Below are positions 16,674 to 24,632 of a stretch of 41,131 nt of DNA, one piece after another (position 1 is the first letter of the stretch; every line of letters begins with the position of its first letter). Both the position numbers and the translations under genes were made by a program. Below the pieces are notes generated by a model that saw only the letters and a list, made by a program, of their open reading frames with translations, did no database searches and had not been told where the DNA came from. Origin of the DNA: Flammeovirgaceae bacterium (lineage in GTDB: Bacteria > Bacteroidota > Bacteroidia > Cytophagales > Cyclobacteriaceae); NCBI GenBank assembly GCA_021299455.1, contig JAJTGQ010000001.1, positions 1-41,131 of the forward strand, given 5' to 3'.

Positions 16674-16985
16674 ATGAAGAACGATTTAACCAAGAGAAGG
16701 ATTCTGGCCGTTGTGCTGGGTACTTCGTGGAGCATCACACTTCTTGCGTTTATTTACATCGGTGTCAATGCAGATAAACACGCTAAAGCAAAAGAGGAAT
16801 TTCTCAAAGCAAAAATCGAAATGAAAGTGTGTCAAGAACATGCGGAAACACTCTCTATGCAACTTGGAGACCGGGAAAACCAACTTCGTAGATCGCTTGC
16901 AGAATTGGAAAAGACCCTCGTAGAAACAAGGCTGGCTAAGGAATTTGCACATGAACAATCGAAATTGGCAATGAAAAAAAAGTAA
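16674..16985 (+). CDS. Small membrane-anchored coiled-coil protein, copy 2
   Basis: 103 residues with the same plan as its neighbours: basic N-terminus KRR (7-9), one membrane segment (about 10-31), then a charged alpha-helical coil to the end. The conserved Cys is Cys53 in EMKVCQEHAE, the only Cys in the protein. The coil carries LSMQLGDRENQLRRSLAELE, with clear heptad hydrophobic spacing. Sequence identity with copies 1 and 3 is low, so homology rests on layout, Cys position and tandem arrangement. Likely periplasmic helix, likely oligomeric. Not recognised as a named family. Confidence 0.8.
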   Translation: MKNDLTKRRILAVVLGTSWSITLLAFIYIGVNADKHAKAKEEFLKAKIEMKVCQEHAETLSMQLGDRENQLRRSLAELEKTLVETRLAKEFAHEQSKLAMKKK

Positions 16986-17073
16986 CTGGAACGGTTACAA
17001 ATGGTGGCTAAATATTTTAGAACGATTGAATGTCACAAGGGGTAAATTTCAACTAAAAGAAAACTATTTTTTT

Positions 17074-17361
17074 ATGGATGCAAAGGAGTTTTTAACGAAA
17101 GTAAGAGTCAATATTATTGTTGTAAGCATTGCCATCTTTTTTTCCATTGGATTTTTCTTTTATGGACTAATAAATAGTATTCAAGCGCAGAAAAATAAAG
17201 AGCTTGCGCTAAGGTCTTTGGTAAATTTAAAAGAATGTGAAGCTGAAACACTGAAACAAAGAGAATACGCTGCGCAGGCCAATCTAGAAGCGGAACATCA
17301 AAAGCGACTAGCAGAAGAGGCATTCATAAAAATGCTAGAATTGCAGAAAAAAAGTAAGTAG
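17074..17361 (+). CDS. Small membrane-anchored coiled-coil protein, copy 3
   Basis: 95 residues from the ATG at 17074. An ATG at 17026 would add 16 residues (starting MNVTRGKF), but the shorter form matches the short N-termini of copies 1 and 2. One membrane segment (about 12-34), then an Ala/Glu/Lys-rich coil. Cys55 in NLKECEAETLKQRE aligns with Cys57 and Cys53 of the other copies and is the only Cys. It ends 5 bases before the GTG start of hutG, so hutG may be read from the same transcript. Function unknown. Confidence 0.78.
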   Translation: MDAKEFLTKVRVNIIVVSIAIFFSIGFFFYGLINSIQAQKNKELALRSLVNLKECEAETLKQREYAAQANLEAEHQKRLAEEAFIKMLELQKKSK

Positions 17362-17366
17362 AGATC

Positions 17367-18167
17367 GTGGAAATCTACAATACAATTCAATCGTCCACCA
17401 ACGAAGTCCCAGTACTTATCAGCGTGCCCCACTGTGGCACGTTTTTTCCACCTGAGTTAAAAGATCAATATAAACCGGAACTCATTCAAGTACCTGACGA
17501 TACAGATTGGTTTGTTGATCGACTTTACGATTTTGCCCCCGCACTCGGAATTACCATGATCACCGCTAACTATAGCCGGTGGGTAATTGATCTCAACAGA
17601 GATCCACAAAGCAAACCGCTGTATTCAGATGGGCGTGTTATTACTGGACTTTGCCCAACTACTAATTTTTTGGGCGAACCGATTTATCAAGATGAACGAA
17701 AGGAAATTTCTTCGATTGAAATCGAAAATCGAGTAAACCAGTATTACGGACCCTATCATCAAAAGATAGAAAAGGAATTAGCTCGCCTCCATCAAAAATT
17801 TGGTGTAGTGCTTTTATGGGACTGTCATTCTATCCGACAATTTGTTCCTTCGATTCATTCTGAAAAGTTTCCGGATTTAATTCTTGGTGATGCCGATGGC
17901 ACCTCAGCTTCTTCTCCACTAATAGCTATTGCAGCCGAATCACTTCAGAACTCAGGCTATTCCTTTAGCCACAATTATCCCTTCAAAGGCGGTTACATCA
18001 CACGCCACTATGGGAAACCCGAAGTCAATCGCCATGCACTTCAATTGGAGATGAGCAAAATCAATTATATGGATGATCATGAAATAAATTTCAACATGGC
18101 AAAAGCAAAGGAAATGCAAAGCACATTAAAAAGAGTGTTCAGAAATTTAATTGGTGAATTGAAGTAA
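17367..18167 (+). CDS. hutG: N-formylglutamate deformylase (amidohydrolase)
   Basis: 266 residues. The enzyme hydrolyses N-formyl-L-glutamate to glutamate and formate, the last step of the five-step histidine route. Family motifs are visible: VLISVPHCGTFFPPEL, DDTDWFVDRLYDF, SRWVIDLNRDP, LLWDCHSI (metal-binding residues) and GGYITRHYGKP. It is a cytoplasmic protein without a signal. The start is GTG at 17367: no in-frame ATG lies before conserved sequence, and the GTG is five bases after the upstream stop. The partner enzyme hutF is two genes downstream, supporting the assignment to histidine use. hutH, hutU and hutI are not in the window. Confidence 0.9.
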   Translation: MEIYNTIQSSTNEVPVLISVPHCGTFFPPELKDQYKPELIQVPDDTDWFVDRLYDFAPALGITMITANYSRWVIDLNRDPQSKPLYSDGRVITGLCPTTNFLGEPIYQDERKEISSIEIENRVNQYYGPYHQKIEKELARLHQKFGVVLLWDCHSIRQFVPSIHSEKFPDLILGDADGTSASSPLIAIAAESLQNSGYSFSHNYPFKGGYITRHYGKPEVNRHALQLEMSKINYMDDHEINFNMAKAKEMQSTLKRVFRNLIGELK

Positions 18168-18170
18168 TAC

Positions 18171-18584
18171 ATGGCAAAGCCAGAAGATGAAGTAAACCGA
18201 GAAGTGGAAATTTGGAGTAGAGATAAAACTCCAGACGTAATTCTTGGGCATGCGAGGGAGATGAGGAAAAACCCGACTAAAGCAGAGCAGCTTTTATGGA
18301 GAGCATTGCGTGGAAGAAATCTCAGCAATTTTAAATTTAGGAGACAGCAGCCCATGAAGGGCTACATTCTTGATTTCTATTGTGAGGCAGCGAGACTTGG
18401 CGTTGAAGCAGATGGAGAAATTCATCTTGGCGAACAACAAAAAAGGTACGACCAAGAACGGACAGAATATCTCGCTGAATATGGCATAAAAATTATCCGC
18501 TTCACGAATGATCATATTATTAAAGCGATGACAGAAGTATTGATGGCAATCGAAGTAGAGGCAACTAAAAGAAGTAAAAGATGA
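18171..18584 (+). CDS. DUF559 protein, restriction-endonuclease-like fold
   Basis: 137 residues. The DUF559 signature is clear: HAREMRKNPTKAEQLLWRAL, then NFKFRRQQPMKGYILDFYC, LGVEADGEIH and GIKIIRFTNDHI. These proteins share the fold of Vsr mismatch endonucleases, with D-(x)n-E-D acidic residues in the DFYC/VEADG region, but their role is not known. It starts 3 bases after hutG and overlaps hutF by four bases (ATGA). A nuclease-like gene is thus embedded in a catabolic operon, which fits the habit of DUF559 genes to sit in unrelated contexts and hints at insertion. Confidence 0.85.
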   Translation: MAKPEDEVNREVEIWSRDKTPDVILGHAREMRKNPTKAEQLLWRALRGRNLSNFKFRRQQPMKGYILDFYCEAARLGVEADGEIHLGEQQKRYDQERTEYLAEYGIKIIRFTNDHIIKAMTEVLMAIEVEATKRSKR

Positions 18585-20026
18585 AAGTAAATAATCCCTC
18601 ACCCCAGCCCCTCTCCCAGGGGAGAGGGGTGTCAGAGGAACGAGGACGGGGTGAGGGATTAAGATTTTTCCGGTTCACTTCGCTGCTGCAAACGACAGGA
18701 TGGCTTTCACCTGCTTATGTAGGTGTTGATAAACATGGGTTTATTCAATATTTAGATTCAACAGCTCCTTCCGAATCAATCGCCATAGAGGCAGTCCAAG
18801 GTTTTGCGCTGCCCGGTTTTCAAAATGCGCACTCGCACGCTTTTCAATATGCTATGGCAGGTTTGGCAGAGAATCATCCGAGCGGCATCGATGATGACTT
18901 TTGGACATGGCGTGAAGAAATGTATAAGTGTGCTTTGTCCGTTAACCCGGATCAGGCAGAAGCAATTGCAGCCATGCTGTATGCCGAAATGGTGAGGCAT
19001 GGATATACGCACGTAGCTGAGTTTCACTATTTACATCATGACAAAGACGGGAAGCCTTATTCGAATTTGGTGGAGATGGGTGAACGAATGGTCAGCGCAG
19101 CAAAGACAGCTGGAATAAGGATTACACTTATCCCAGTTTTTTATCGAAAAGGAAGTTTTGGTCAAGAGCCACAATCTCGGCAGCGAAGGTTTATTTCAAA
19201 ATCAGTTGACGATTATTTTAAGTTGCTGGACGCTTCTCAATCCGTAGTAAAAAGTTACGATTCGGGATCTCTTGGTTTTAGCGTTCACTCACTTCGCGCA
19301 GTTGATTTAGCGGACATCATAAAAACGTTTGCTCAAGGGCCGAAAAAGTTACCTTTTCATTTACATGTTGCAGAGCAACAAAAGGAAGTGGAAGATTGTC
19401 TCGCCTTTTCAGGAAAGCGACCCATGCAATGGTTGTTAGATAACCTGGATGTAAATGAGCGTTTTCATTTGGTTCATTCCACTCACTTGAATGATGAAGA
19501 GCTTTCACGGCTTACTAAATCAAAAGCAAATGTAGTATTGTGTCCCTCCACTGAAGGAAATTTGGGCGATGGTATCTTCCGAATGAAAGAGTATGTAAAA
19601 ATGGGTGGGCATTGGAGCATCGGCACGGATAGTCACATTGGATTGAATCCGTTTGAAGAATTTAGAATGATCGACTATCGGCAGCGGTTAGTCACCAACA
19701 AACGAAACACATTTGAAGGAGATGCGGCCAGAACCATGATCAACGAATCGGTAACTCAAGGGCGCATGGCCATGGGCAGAGAAACGTCTGATCATTTTGA
19801 AATAGGTCAACCGTTTGATGCGTTGATTGTCAGCGCGACCACGCACTTGCTTGCCGATACATCAGACAAAAATCGATTAGCCTCGATACTCTTCACTGGC
19901 GATTCAAGTAGAAATATGGGAACCATTGTCAATGGAAACTGGGTAGTTAAAAATCAGCATCATCAGAATGGCCATGACATAAAAGTCACTTTCGCCAAAG
20001 TCATGAAAGAGTTAAAGAATCGATAA
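18581..20026 (+). CDS. hutF: Formimidoylglutamate deiminase
   Basis: 481 residues, amidohydrolase superfamily. It converts N-formimidoyl-L-glutamate to N-formyl-L-glutamate and ammonia, feeding HutG. Metal-site motifs are ALPGFQNAHSHAF (His84, His86), LPFHLHVAEQ, LVHSTHLND and IGTDSHIGLNPFEE. HutF motifs such as DDFWTWREEMY and YTHVAEFHYLHHD are present. The start ATG overlaps the DUF559 stop (ATGA), and no other start lies before conserved sequence. Residues about 5-27 (PSPQPLSQGRG then VSEERGRGEG) are encoded by a palindromic repeat, so the protein carries about 26 extra N-terminal residues before the normal family beginning at FFRFTSLL. Confidence 0.92.
   Translation: MKVNNPSPQPLSQGRGVSEERGRGEGLRFFRFTSLLQTTGWLSPAYVGVDKHGFIQYLDSTAPSESIAIEAVQGFALPGFQNAHSHAFQYAMAGLAENHPSGIDDDFWTWREEMYKCALSVNPDQAEAIAAMLYAEMVRHGYTHVAEFHYLHHDKDGKPYSNLVEMGERMVSAAKTAGIRITLIPVFYRKGSFGQEPQSRQRRFISKSVDDYFKLLDASQSVVKSYDSGSLGFSVHSLRAVDLADIIKTFAQGPKKLPFHLHVAEQQKEVEDCLAFSGKRPMQWLLDNLDVNERFHLVHSTHLNDEELSRLTKSKANVVLCPSTEGNLGDGIFRMKEYVKMGGHWSIGTDSHIGLNPFEEFRMIDYRQRLVTNKRNTFEGDAARTMINESVTQGRMAMGRETSDHFEIGQPFDALIVSATTHLLADTSDKNRLASILFTGDSSRNMGTIVNGNWVVKNQHHQNGHDIKVTFAKVMKELKNR
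18593..18660. repeat. Compound palindromic repeat inside the 5' end of hutF
   Basis: The outer arms AATCCCTCACCCC (18593-18605) and GGGGTGAGGGATT (18648-18660) pair perfectly over 13 bases. Inside, CCCCTCTCCC (18608-18617) pairs with GGGAGAGGGG (18620-18629) across a tiny loop. Repeats of the CCTCACCCC/CCCCTCTCCC type are widespread in bacterial intergenic DNA. Here the element is in frame, just after the fourth codon of hutF. Confidence 0.85.
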
Positions 20027-20068
20027 CTCTGATTGTTCTTGTCTTCTACAAACTACTCTTGTAATTCA

Positions 20069-20076
20069 TATATTTG
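20069..20076 (+). promoter_or_regulatory. Candidate -7 box for the AbiE-like module
   Basis: TATATTTG matches the Bacteroidota -7 consensus TAnnTTTG exactly. It ends four bases before the ATG at 20081, so the transcript would have almost no leader. No good TTTG box is found at the expected 19-21 base spacing. The position supports 20081, not 20033, as the start of the first gene. Confidence 0.4.
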
Positions 20077-20080
20077 TATC

Positions 20081-20350
20081 ATGGAAACACGAGAAGAGGT
20101 TTTGAGAAAGATTAATTGGGATTATACTTATACTGTAGCTGAAATAGACACCATTCTAAAAGGAACGGATGATAGGATGAAGAAGCCTTTCTACATAAAA
20201 CTATTAAAGACTTTTCGTTGGTATATTCTGAAGGATGTTCTTACCGAATGGGAAATTAAAGAGATGCTCTCTCCCGATGTGATCAATAATCTTCATGTCA
20301 ATTCGTTGAAAGAAAAATACAAATATGTTCGACAAGTACTATACGGATAG
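20081..20350 (+). CDS. Probable antitoxin partner of an AbiEii-type protein (DUF6922-like)
   Basis: 89 residues, no signal or membrane segment. The pattern (INWDYTYTVAEIDTIL, then YIKLLKTFRWYILKDVL, VINNLHVNSLKEKYKYVRQVL) resembles small Bacteroidota proteins placed directly before AbiEii-type nucleotidyltransferases. The family name is from memory. It overlaps the next gene by 26 bases, the kind of tight coupling usual for toxin-antitoxin pairs. The frame opens at 20033, but the first 16 residues are not convincing and a -7 box lies between. Role as antitoxin is inferred from context. Confidence 0.65.
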   Translation: METREEVLRKINWDYTYTVAEIDTILKGTDDRMKKPFYIKLLKTFRWYILKDVLTEWEIKEMLSPDVINNLHVNSLKEKYKYVRQVLYG

Positions 20351-21005
20351 ACTTTACCCTTTGCAAGATCGGGTCCTCAAAGAAATTGAGAAATCGAACA
20401 CATTTCTTTACCTAACAGGAGGCACGGTTGTAAGTCGATTTTATTTGAACCACCGCTACTCCGATGATTTGGATTTATTCGCTAACCAGCACGCTGACTT
20501 TGAAAAGGAAATAGATCGAGTAACGAATCATCTAAAACTTAGCTTCGAGGTAGACCTGCAAGTGAAAGAGGAAGCATATGGACGTGCTTTTGTGAAAGAG
20601 GATGACCTTCTTCTGAAAATTGACTATGTCAATGACGTGGGTTTTCATAAAGATGACGTAGGTGTTACTCCCTTGTTTTCTCGTACCGACAACTGGCGAA
20701 ATATTCTTTCAAATAAGATCACTGCGTTGTCGCGAGAAGAAGGTAAGGATGCTGCTGATATCATTTATCTGTGTTTACGCTATACGTTCAATTGGAAAGA
20801 CATCATTGAAGATGCAAAAAATAAAGACTCTTGGATTGATGAAGTAAATGCATCGAAACTTATGCATTACTTTCAACTTGAGAAGCTAAAGAAAGTAAAA
20901 TGGATTGAGCAGCCCGATGACCAAAAGATTGAGGAATACCTTAGAATCATCGCCAAAGATATTTTGATGGGCACAGATAATTCTCTTGTGAATTTTCAAA
21001 GATAG
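20325..21005 (+). CDS. AbiEii/AbiGii-type nucleotidyltransferase, probable toxin
   Basis: 226 residues. The nucleotidyltransferase core is visible: FLYLTGGTVVSRFYLNHRYS followed by DDLDLF (the GG and DxD motifs that hold the nucleotide and metal). Further on come LLKIDYVNDV and SRTDNWRNILSNKITALSRE followed by GKDAADIIYL, typical of the AbiEii family. Studied members act as type IV toxins in abortive phage infection or modify tRNA. The start ATG lies inside the preceding frame. A small membrane protein gene follows after one base. Activity is inferred, not shown. Confidence 0.83.
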   Translation: MFDKYYTDRLYPLQDRVLKEIEKSNTFLYLTGGTVVSRFYLNHRYSDDLDLFANQHADFEKEIDRVTNHLKLSFEVDLQVKEEAYGRAFVKEDDLLLKIDYVNDVGFHKDDVGVTPLFSRTDNWRNILSNKITALSREEGKDAADIIYLCLRYTFNWKDIIEDAKNKDSWIDEVNASKLMHYFQLEKLKKVKWIEQPDDQKIEEYLRIIAKDILMGTDNSLVNFQR

Positions 21006-21006
21006 A

Positions 21007-21252
21007 ATGTTCAATGGGAAAAGATTGATTAAGCGAAAGATTGATCGCCAAAGAAACCTGCCACAGGAATCAACCTCGTCTTTGCTTCAGGGTACATTTC
21101 TTATAGCTGGGGGAATATCTGCAACGATTTACTTTTGCGTAGACTTCTACAATGGAGCTATCGATTTCATTTCGGTCGGTGGACTTTTTCTTTCTATTCT
21201 TTCCGCGTTAACAGGATATCATCTCATAAAAAAAGCAAATCGGGACAAATGA
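21007..21252 (+). CDS. Small two-helix membrane protein, unknown
   Basis: 81 residues. A basic N-terminus (KRLIKRKIDRQR) precedes two hydrophobic segments, about residues 26-46 (LLQGTFLIAGGISATIYFCV) and about 54-74, then a basic end (KKANRDK). I know no family for it. It begins one base after the AbiEii-type gene and ends about 97 bases before the next gene, so it probably shares the module's transcript. A membrane-disturbing or anchoring role in the defence module is possible but only inferred from position. Confidence 0.6.
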   Translation: MFNGKRLIKRKIDRQRNLPQESTSSLLQGTFLIAGGISATIYFCVDFYNGAIDFISVGGLFLSILSALTGYHLIKKANRDK

Positions 21253-21349
21253 TCTATTCGCCCTTCATCATCGTATTCGGGTTATCATAAAGTTCAAGCT
21301 GTTTTTCTCAGCTTTTTTTTCGTAATTAGGCGGAATAACCTAACCCGTC

Positions 21350-24300
21350 ATGAAAAAATCACTACTATTATGCATTGGCTTTTTGCTAGCACTGGTTGCC
21401 TATGCACAAAAGGCAAAACCCAAAGCCGAAGCGGCTTCAACAGCTGCCTCAAAATCAGATTTATACAAAGGCCTGAAATGGCGTAACATCGGCCCCTTCC
21501 GCGGAGGACGTGCGAATGCAATCGCTGGTTCTCCAGTTGATCCGATGGTCTACTATGTAGGCTATACCGGTGGAGGCATTGGAAAGACCGATGATGGAGG
21601 TACAACCTGGAAGAATATTTCAGATGGCTTTTTCAAAGTTGGCTCTATTGGAGATATCGCGGTATGTGAGACAGATCCAAACGTAATCTATGTGGGAACC
21701 GGAGAGCATGCGGTGCGCGGTGTGATGACTTCTTACGGTGATGGCGTCTACAAGTCTACCGATGGTGGCAAGACTTGGAAGAACATAGGGTTGGAAAAAA
21801 CCCGTCATATCTCTGATGTGATCGTTCACCCCAATAATTCAGATATTGTTTATGTGGCAGCTCAAGGTACTGTTCACGGAGCAAATGCAGATCGTGGTGT
21901 TTACAAGTCGATCGATGGAGGAACCACCTGGAAGAAAACACTTTTTGTAGATGAGAACACAGGTGCATCTTCACTTAGTATGGATATGACAAACCCTCGC
22001 ATTTTGTATGCAGCTACTTGGCAACATAGGCGCTATCCCTGGAAAGTGGAAAGTGGCGGTGCTGGTTGTGCCGTTTGGAAATCAACAGATGCCGGAGAAA
22101 CCTGGAGTAAAATAATTGATGGCCTTCCAAAAGAAATGGGAAAGATTGGTGTGAGTGTTTCTCGCGCAAATCCGAATAGAGTTTTTGCAATTGTTGAGGC
22201 TGAGAAATCGAAGGCAGGCTTGTATCGTTCAGATGATGGCGGCAAAAAATGGAATTTGCTTTCAACCGATCAGAATATCACCTCCCGTTCGTGGTACTAT
22301 ATGGAAGTGTTTGCTGATCCGGTCAATGCAGATGTTGTATATGTGTTAAATGCTCCGATGACTCGCTCCATAGATGGGGGTAAAACATTTTCAACTATTC
22401 GCGTTGGGCATGGCGATACGCACGATTTGTGGATCAACCCAAGGAACAATCAAAACTTTGCTTTGGCCGATGATGGCGGTGGAGAAATTAGTTACAATAC
22501 TGGCCGAACATTCTCGCCACTCAACAATCAGGCAACGTCACAGTTCTATCGCGTGATTGCCGATAACCGTTTTCCGTATTGGGTATATGGTGGACAACAA
22601 GATAACTCGTCAGTGGCAACACCTAGCCGGAATGGAAGTTTTGGAATTACGGACAAGGATTGGATCAATGGTCCCGGTTGTGAAAGTGCATGGGTGGCAT
22701 TCAACGACCCCAACAATCCGGAGTTACTATATGGCGGTTGCTACCAAGGTCAAATTGATGTTTTAGATACTCGCACGAGCGAAACCAAAGACCTTCAAGA
22801 ATACCCTTCTACAAATCTCGCCTTCGCTCCAAAGAAAATGAAATATCGTTTTAATTGGAACGCGCCTCTTATCAACTCACCGCACGATCCAAAAGTAATG
22901 TATCATGCGGCCAATGTCTTGTTTAAAACAACCAATGGTGGATTAAGCTGGGAGGTAGTAAGTCCCGACCTTACTCGTAACGATACAACCAAACAAGACG
23001 TAAGCGGGGGCCCGATTACCAATGAAGGTGCCGGTGGAGAAAATTATAATACTATCTATTATGTAATTGAATCTCCACATGAAGTGGGTGTGATTTATAC
23101 AGGAAGCGATTGTGGACTAGTTCATCTGACTAAAGATGGTGGAAAAAATTGGAGCAATGTTACCCCTGCAGGTTTGCCAGAGGGAATGATTCATTCTATC
23201 GAAGTGTCTCCACATGACAAAGGCACCGTTTATATTTCAGCTTCGCGTTATAAGTTTAACGACTATAGCAATATGACTTACAAATCTGTTGACTATGGAA
23301 AAACATGGACGAAGATTGGCGCAGGTGTTGAATCGGATGATTTTATCAAAGTAATTCGCGAAGACAAAAAGATAAAAGGATTATTGTATGCAGGTGCCGA
23401 AAGAGGATTTTATATCTCCTACGATGGAGGAACTTCCTTTAGCAAATTTCAATTGAACTTACCGGTTGTGCCTGTAACTGATTTGACGATTCGCGACAAT
23501 GATTTAGTAGCCGCAACTGCAGGAAGATCTTTTTGGATACTGGATGACTTGGGCGCGATTCAACAAACAAAAGGAAATGTAGATGCTGCTTTAAAGATAT
23601 TCAGTCCAAAACCTACTTATCGCTTGTCTTCGGTAACCATTCCGGAATATTTTGGAGATATACCAGGATTAGGTCGCAACCCTGCAAATGGTGTTTTGCT
23701 TGATTACTATTTGAAAGAGAAAGCAGATACTGTAAAAGTTACACTTGAAATTTTGGATGCCAGTGGTAAAGTGCTTCGTTCTTATACAAACAAGAAAGAC
23801 GAAAGCTTCAAGCCCTATGCAGGTGGACCACCCGCAAAACAAACCATTCCGGCAGAAGCGGGATTGAATCGTTTCGCCTGGGATTTTAGAACCGAAGCCT
23901 TGAGCGGAGTTCAAGGCGTGTACGTCTATGGCGACTACAGTGGCTATCGTGTTGCACCAGGAAAATACAAAGCGCGCATCACGCACAAAGGCCAATCGTC
24001 TGAAACTGACCTGGAAATTATTGCAGACCCCAAGGTTACGGCAACGGCCGCTGACTGGGCTGCTCAACAAGAATTTTTAAAACAATCTGGTGAGCAGTTT
24101 GAGGAGGTACATAAAAACGTGAACAAAATGCGCCAGGTAAAAAAGCAGATTGAAACGTACAACGAATCGCTTAAAGACAATGCAGATGCGAAAGACATTG
24201 TCAACACGGGGAAAGAGTTGATCAAGAAAATTGAAAAGTGGGAAGGTAATTTGATTGAACCCAGAAGTAAAAACTTCCAGGACGTCATTAATTTTCCAAA

Positions 24301-24532
24301 CAAGCTCAATTCAGAGTTTTTGCAGTTGCGTGGAGTTGCAGATCAACATGACCCTCGCTTAACAAAAGGAGTGCAGGATCGTGCGCGCGATGTGCAAGCC
24401 GACTGGGCAAAGTATAAACAGCAAATGCAGATCTTGATCAATTCTGATATTGGCAATTACAATAAGATGTTTAAAGACAAGAATATGCCTGCGCTAATTA
24501 CTGAAACGAAAGAGACGATTATAAACAACTAA
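21350..24532 (+). CDS. Secreted BNR/sortilin-like repeat protein (VPS10-like beta-propellers)
   Basis: 1060 residues. [20 protein letters not shown] is a Sec signal peptide with a cut after AYA, so the protein is exported. The body holds many Asp-box repeats, for example [72 protein letters not shown] and [12 protein letters not shown], consistent with one or two large beta-propellers of the sortilin/VPS10 or BNR type. Residues about 760-890 are beta-rich and about 900-1060 form a Lys/Glu-rich helical tail. No catalytic glycosidase residues can be named, although such proteins are often labelled glycosyl hydrolases. No type IX sorting tail is seen. A terminator follows directly. Confidence 0.88.
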   Translation: MKKSLLLCIGFLLALVAYAQKAKPKAEAASTAASKSDLYKGLKWRNIGPFRGGRANAIAGSPVDPMVYYVGYTGGGIGKTDDGGTTWKNISDGFFKVGSIGDIAVCETDPNVIYVGTGEHAVRGVMTSYGDGVYKSTDGGKTWKNIGLEKTRHISDVIVHPNNSDIVYVAAQGTVHGANADRGVYKSIDGGTTWKKTLFVDENTGASSLSMDMTNPRILYAATWQHRRYPWKVESGGAGCAVWKSTDAGETWSKIIDGLPKEMGKIGVSVSRANPNRVFAIVEAEKSKAGLYRSDDGGKKWNLLSTDQNITSRSWYYMEVFADPVNADVVYVLNAPMTRSIDGGKTFSTIRVGHGDTHDLWINPRNNQNFALADDGGGEISYNTGRTFSPLNNQATSQFYRVIADNRFPYWVYGGQQDNSSVATPSRNGSFGITDKDWINGPGCESAWVAFNDPNNPELLYGGCYQGQIDVLDTRTSETKDLQEYPSTNLAFAPKKMKYRFNWNAPLINSPHDPKVMYHAANVLFKTTNGGLSWEVVSPDLTRNDTTKQDVSGGPITNEGAGGENYNTIYYVIESPHEVGVIYTGSDCGLVHLTKDGGKNWSNVTPAGLPEGMIHSIEVSPHDKGTVYISASRYKFNDYSNMTYKSVDYGKTWTKIGAGVESDDFIKVIREDKKIKGLLYAGAERGFYISYDGGTSFSKFQLNLPVVPVTDLTIRDNDLVAATAGRSFWILDDLGAIQQTKGNVDAALKIFSPKPTYRLSSVTIPEYFGDIPGLGRNPANGVLLDYYLKEKADTVKVTLEILDASGKVLRSYTNKKDESFKPYAGGPPAKQTIPAEAGLNRFAWDFRTEALSGVQGVYVYGDYSGYRVAPGKYKARITHKGQSSETDLEIIADPKVTATAADWAAQQEFLKQSGEQFEEVHKNVNKMRQVKKQIETYNESLKDNADAKDIVNTGKELIKKIEKWEGNLIEPRSKNFQDVINFPNKLNSEFLQLRGVADQHDPRLTKGVQDRARDVQADWAKYKQQMQILINSDIGNYNKMFKDKNMPALITETKETIINN

Positions 24533-24551
24533 TCGATTGTCGTATGAATTC

Positions 24552-24588
24552 AAATGGCTGTCCGAATACCGGATGGCCATTTGTTTTT
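24552..24588 (+). terminator. Rho-independent terminator after the BNR protein gene
   Basis: AAATGGC (24552-24558) pairs with GCCATTT (24576-24582) and TCCG (24561-24564) pairs with CGGA (24570-24573), with a two-base internal mismatch and a five-base loop. It is followed by GTTTTT. It lies 20 bases after the stop codon at 24532 and before the dbpA-like gene. Confidence 0.75.
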
Positions 24589-24620
24589 AAAAAAGGTACT
24601 AAAAGGCAATCTGATAAAGC

Positions 24621-24628
24621 TACCTTTG
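24621..24628 (+). promoter_or_regulatory. Candidate -7 box for the DEAD-box helicase gene
   Basis: TACCTTTG matches TAnnTTTG exactly and ends four bases before the ATG at 24633, suggesting a leaderless or nearly leaderless transcript. No clear TTTG box lies at 19-21 bases upstream. It follows the terminator, so a new transcript must begin about here. Confidence 0.4.
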
Positions 24629-24632
24629 TGGC

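Noticed and set aside
17026-17073. Earlier start for the third coiled-coil protein
   Set aside because: The two sister proteins have short N-termini, and 17074 gives the same layout; the longer form is not excluded.
20033-20080. Earlier start for the AbiEii partner protein
   Set aside because: A TATATTTG box lies between this start and 20081, and the extra residues show no family pattern.
21350-24532. Several antisense frames of 60-130 codons inside the BNR protein gene
   Set aside because: They are shadows caused by repeated Asp-Gly-Gly codon patterns and show no signal or domain.
21350-24532. Asp-box repeats as a CRISPR-like or tandem DNA repeat
   Set aside because: The repeats are conserved at protein level with variable spacing and differing DNA, so they are propeller blades.
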